A stretch of 64,000 nt of DNA from Antennarius striatus (Eukaryota > Chordata > Actinopteri > Lophiiformes > Antennariidae): the NCBI RefSeq assembly GCF_040054535.1, contig NC_090794.1:8980501-9044500 (forward strand), in the 5' to 3' direction. The notes under the pieces were generated by a model. That model had not been told where the DNA came from. It did not search any database and was given only the letters and a program-made list of their open reading frames with translations. A program made the translations under genes and the position numbers. Positions 62,653 through 64,000 of this stretch are shown in pieces; positions within the stretch are counted from its first letter, which is position 1, and every line of letters begins with the position of its first letter.

Positions 62653-64000
62653 CTGCAAAGCATAAATTGCATTCACAAATCTGAGAGTTCTGCACACTTA
62701 CATTTTAACAGCTACTTTTCATTCTTTAGCGTGATGACAGATCAATGCACGCCCTTTCCTTGATGGCTAATGTGTTGGAATGAGGCATTTTTAAGATTGT
62801 GGTCCCAGTGATGATTATCATTATGCTGGGTCTGTTTCAATTACCCAAAAATGAACAAATGTGAATCAGGAAACGCTGGCCCGCTTTAGTTAACTAGGGC
62901 ACAGCCTGCCTCTATCTAGATCACTGGGGGTAAATGAGGCAGGGCAGGACCGAGCTTCTTCAACCTGACTATAAGACGGGCGGCATTAAATCCTGCTACA
63001 AGCCACAGAGTCACTTCAGTAGGCCACTTTGACCTGCTTGACATTCGGCTGCATGTTTTCATGCTGTACTCTCAATCCTGATGAATCTGATTACAGCTGT
63101 GAACGCTGGTATGAGCGCAATGAAGACATACTTTAAATATGATCAGTCAAAGACACGTTCAGAGGTCGTCTGGGTGATTATGTCACTTCCTTATTCGTTA
63201 CGTAGGCCACGAGGGAATGAACTATTATTTTATTATGACCATGTATCAATAGACTGTGTATGTACGTTGTATTATTTGTGTTATTTAAAGTTGTAAGTTA
63301 AATGGAGTTTAGTGATGCTTCTCCCCTTTCTCTGCAGCTAAACTTAGATGGTTTGCTGTTGCCAACAAACGCTGCTGCATTGGGCTCGGTGCAGTCATGG
63401 AGTCATCAGGTGCATCTTGGGAGACAGATACCACCTGCTAGAGGGTTGTGCAACCAGCAGAAACTTTCTTTCTTCACATGAAGAAATACACAATTGCTTT
63501 CTGAAAATTGTTCACCAGTGGGGGCAGACAGAGGGGTTAACAGCAACACGGCCTGTGGTTCACACCAGCAGCCGGACAAAACCAGTTTTAAAACCGGGAG
63601 AAAACAATGGAGAAAACACCACCTGTGTGTGTGTTATGGAAAGAAACACAGCAGCCGTGTTCTGAGGACCAACAGGGAGTCAGTCCAGCGTGCTCCTGAG
63701 TAGCAGCATGGTTTGAAATTACATGCTCAAGTTTGTGGAACTTGCACACACTTCCTGCTATCAGCTAACAACGAGGGTGCACAAATATTTCACAGCTGCC
63801 CAAAACACCCAAGAAAGCAAAAAGCATGCCAAGCCACATTTGTATCAGGGCTGCGTTATCAAGCAGATCAAGCCAAAATAATGCTGGACCCTTCCCTTCC
63901 TGAGTCCGGCTCCCACACTCTCCCTGCAGGAAAGCCTTTCATTTCTGAAAAGACTTGCAAAATTTTTTTTTAAAAAGCCATGGCTGACAGGGGTGGGGTT
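62653..64000. other. Intron of the FKBP gene, unfinished at window edge
   Basis: Because the upstream FKBP exons are missing, this whole stretch should be intron. I looked for the preceding exon (RTFPKKGQTC...HYTG-like) on the minus strand and did not see it. The plus-strand open frames here have no recognisable domain. Confidence 0.5.

Overview
The window is vertebrate nuclear DNA, almost certainly from a ray-finned (teleost) fish. The basis is three split genes with GT-AG introns, long CA/GT, GATA and ATCC microsatellite arrays, and relics of transposon families typical of fish: Rex3/RTE-like, L1-like and other LINEs, Tc1-like and pogo-like DNA elements, a hAT element, and a tRNA-derived SINE. 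There are no bacterial operons, CRISPR arrays or phage modules.

Layout. Positions 1-36,500 hold no protein-coding gene that I can support. This stretch consists of unique non-coding DNA, mobile-element relics and microsatellites. From 36,515 to 43,735 on the plus strand lies a complete four-exon non-visual opsin of the neuropsin (Opn5) group, predicted at 343 aa. From 59,332 down to 49,325 on the minus strand lies the complete coding part of mitochondrial methylmalonyl-CoA mutase (mmut): 12 coding exons and 754 aa, with every splice phase consistent. At 62,652-62,339 on the minus strand lie the last two coding exons of an FKBP12/12.6-family prolyl isomerase; its 5' exons lie beyond the right edge. 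The opsin and mmut converge tail to tail, with about 5.6 kb of relics between them. mmut and the FKBP gene are read in the same direction.

The three genes do not form a pathway. The opsin is a G-protein-coupled photopigment, mmut converts methylmalonyl-CoA to succinyl-CoA with adenosylcobalamin, and the FKBP is a cytosolic rotamase that modulates calcium-release channels or other receptors.

Most notable observations: the opsin has Val-Arg-Phe where most receptors have Glu/Asp-Arg-Tyr, and His at the usual position of the ionic-lock partner. A hAT-type element with an exact 8-bp target duplication sits inside a LINE and carries a further TA-flanked MITE. A SINE family keeps a CA/GT array between inverted copies of one short motif. 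Two copies of one pogo-like MITE family lie 20 kb apart. mmut exon 5 has an unusually weak splice donor. I found no evidence of an undescribed multi-gene system.
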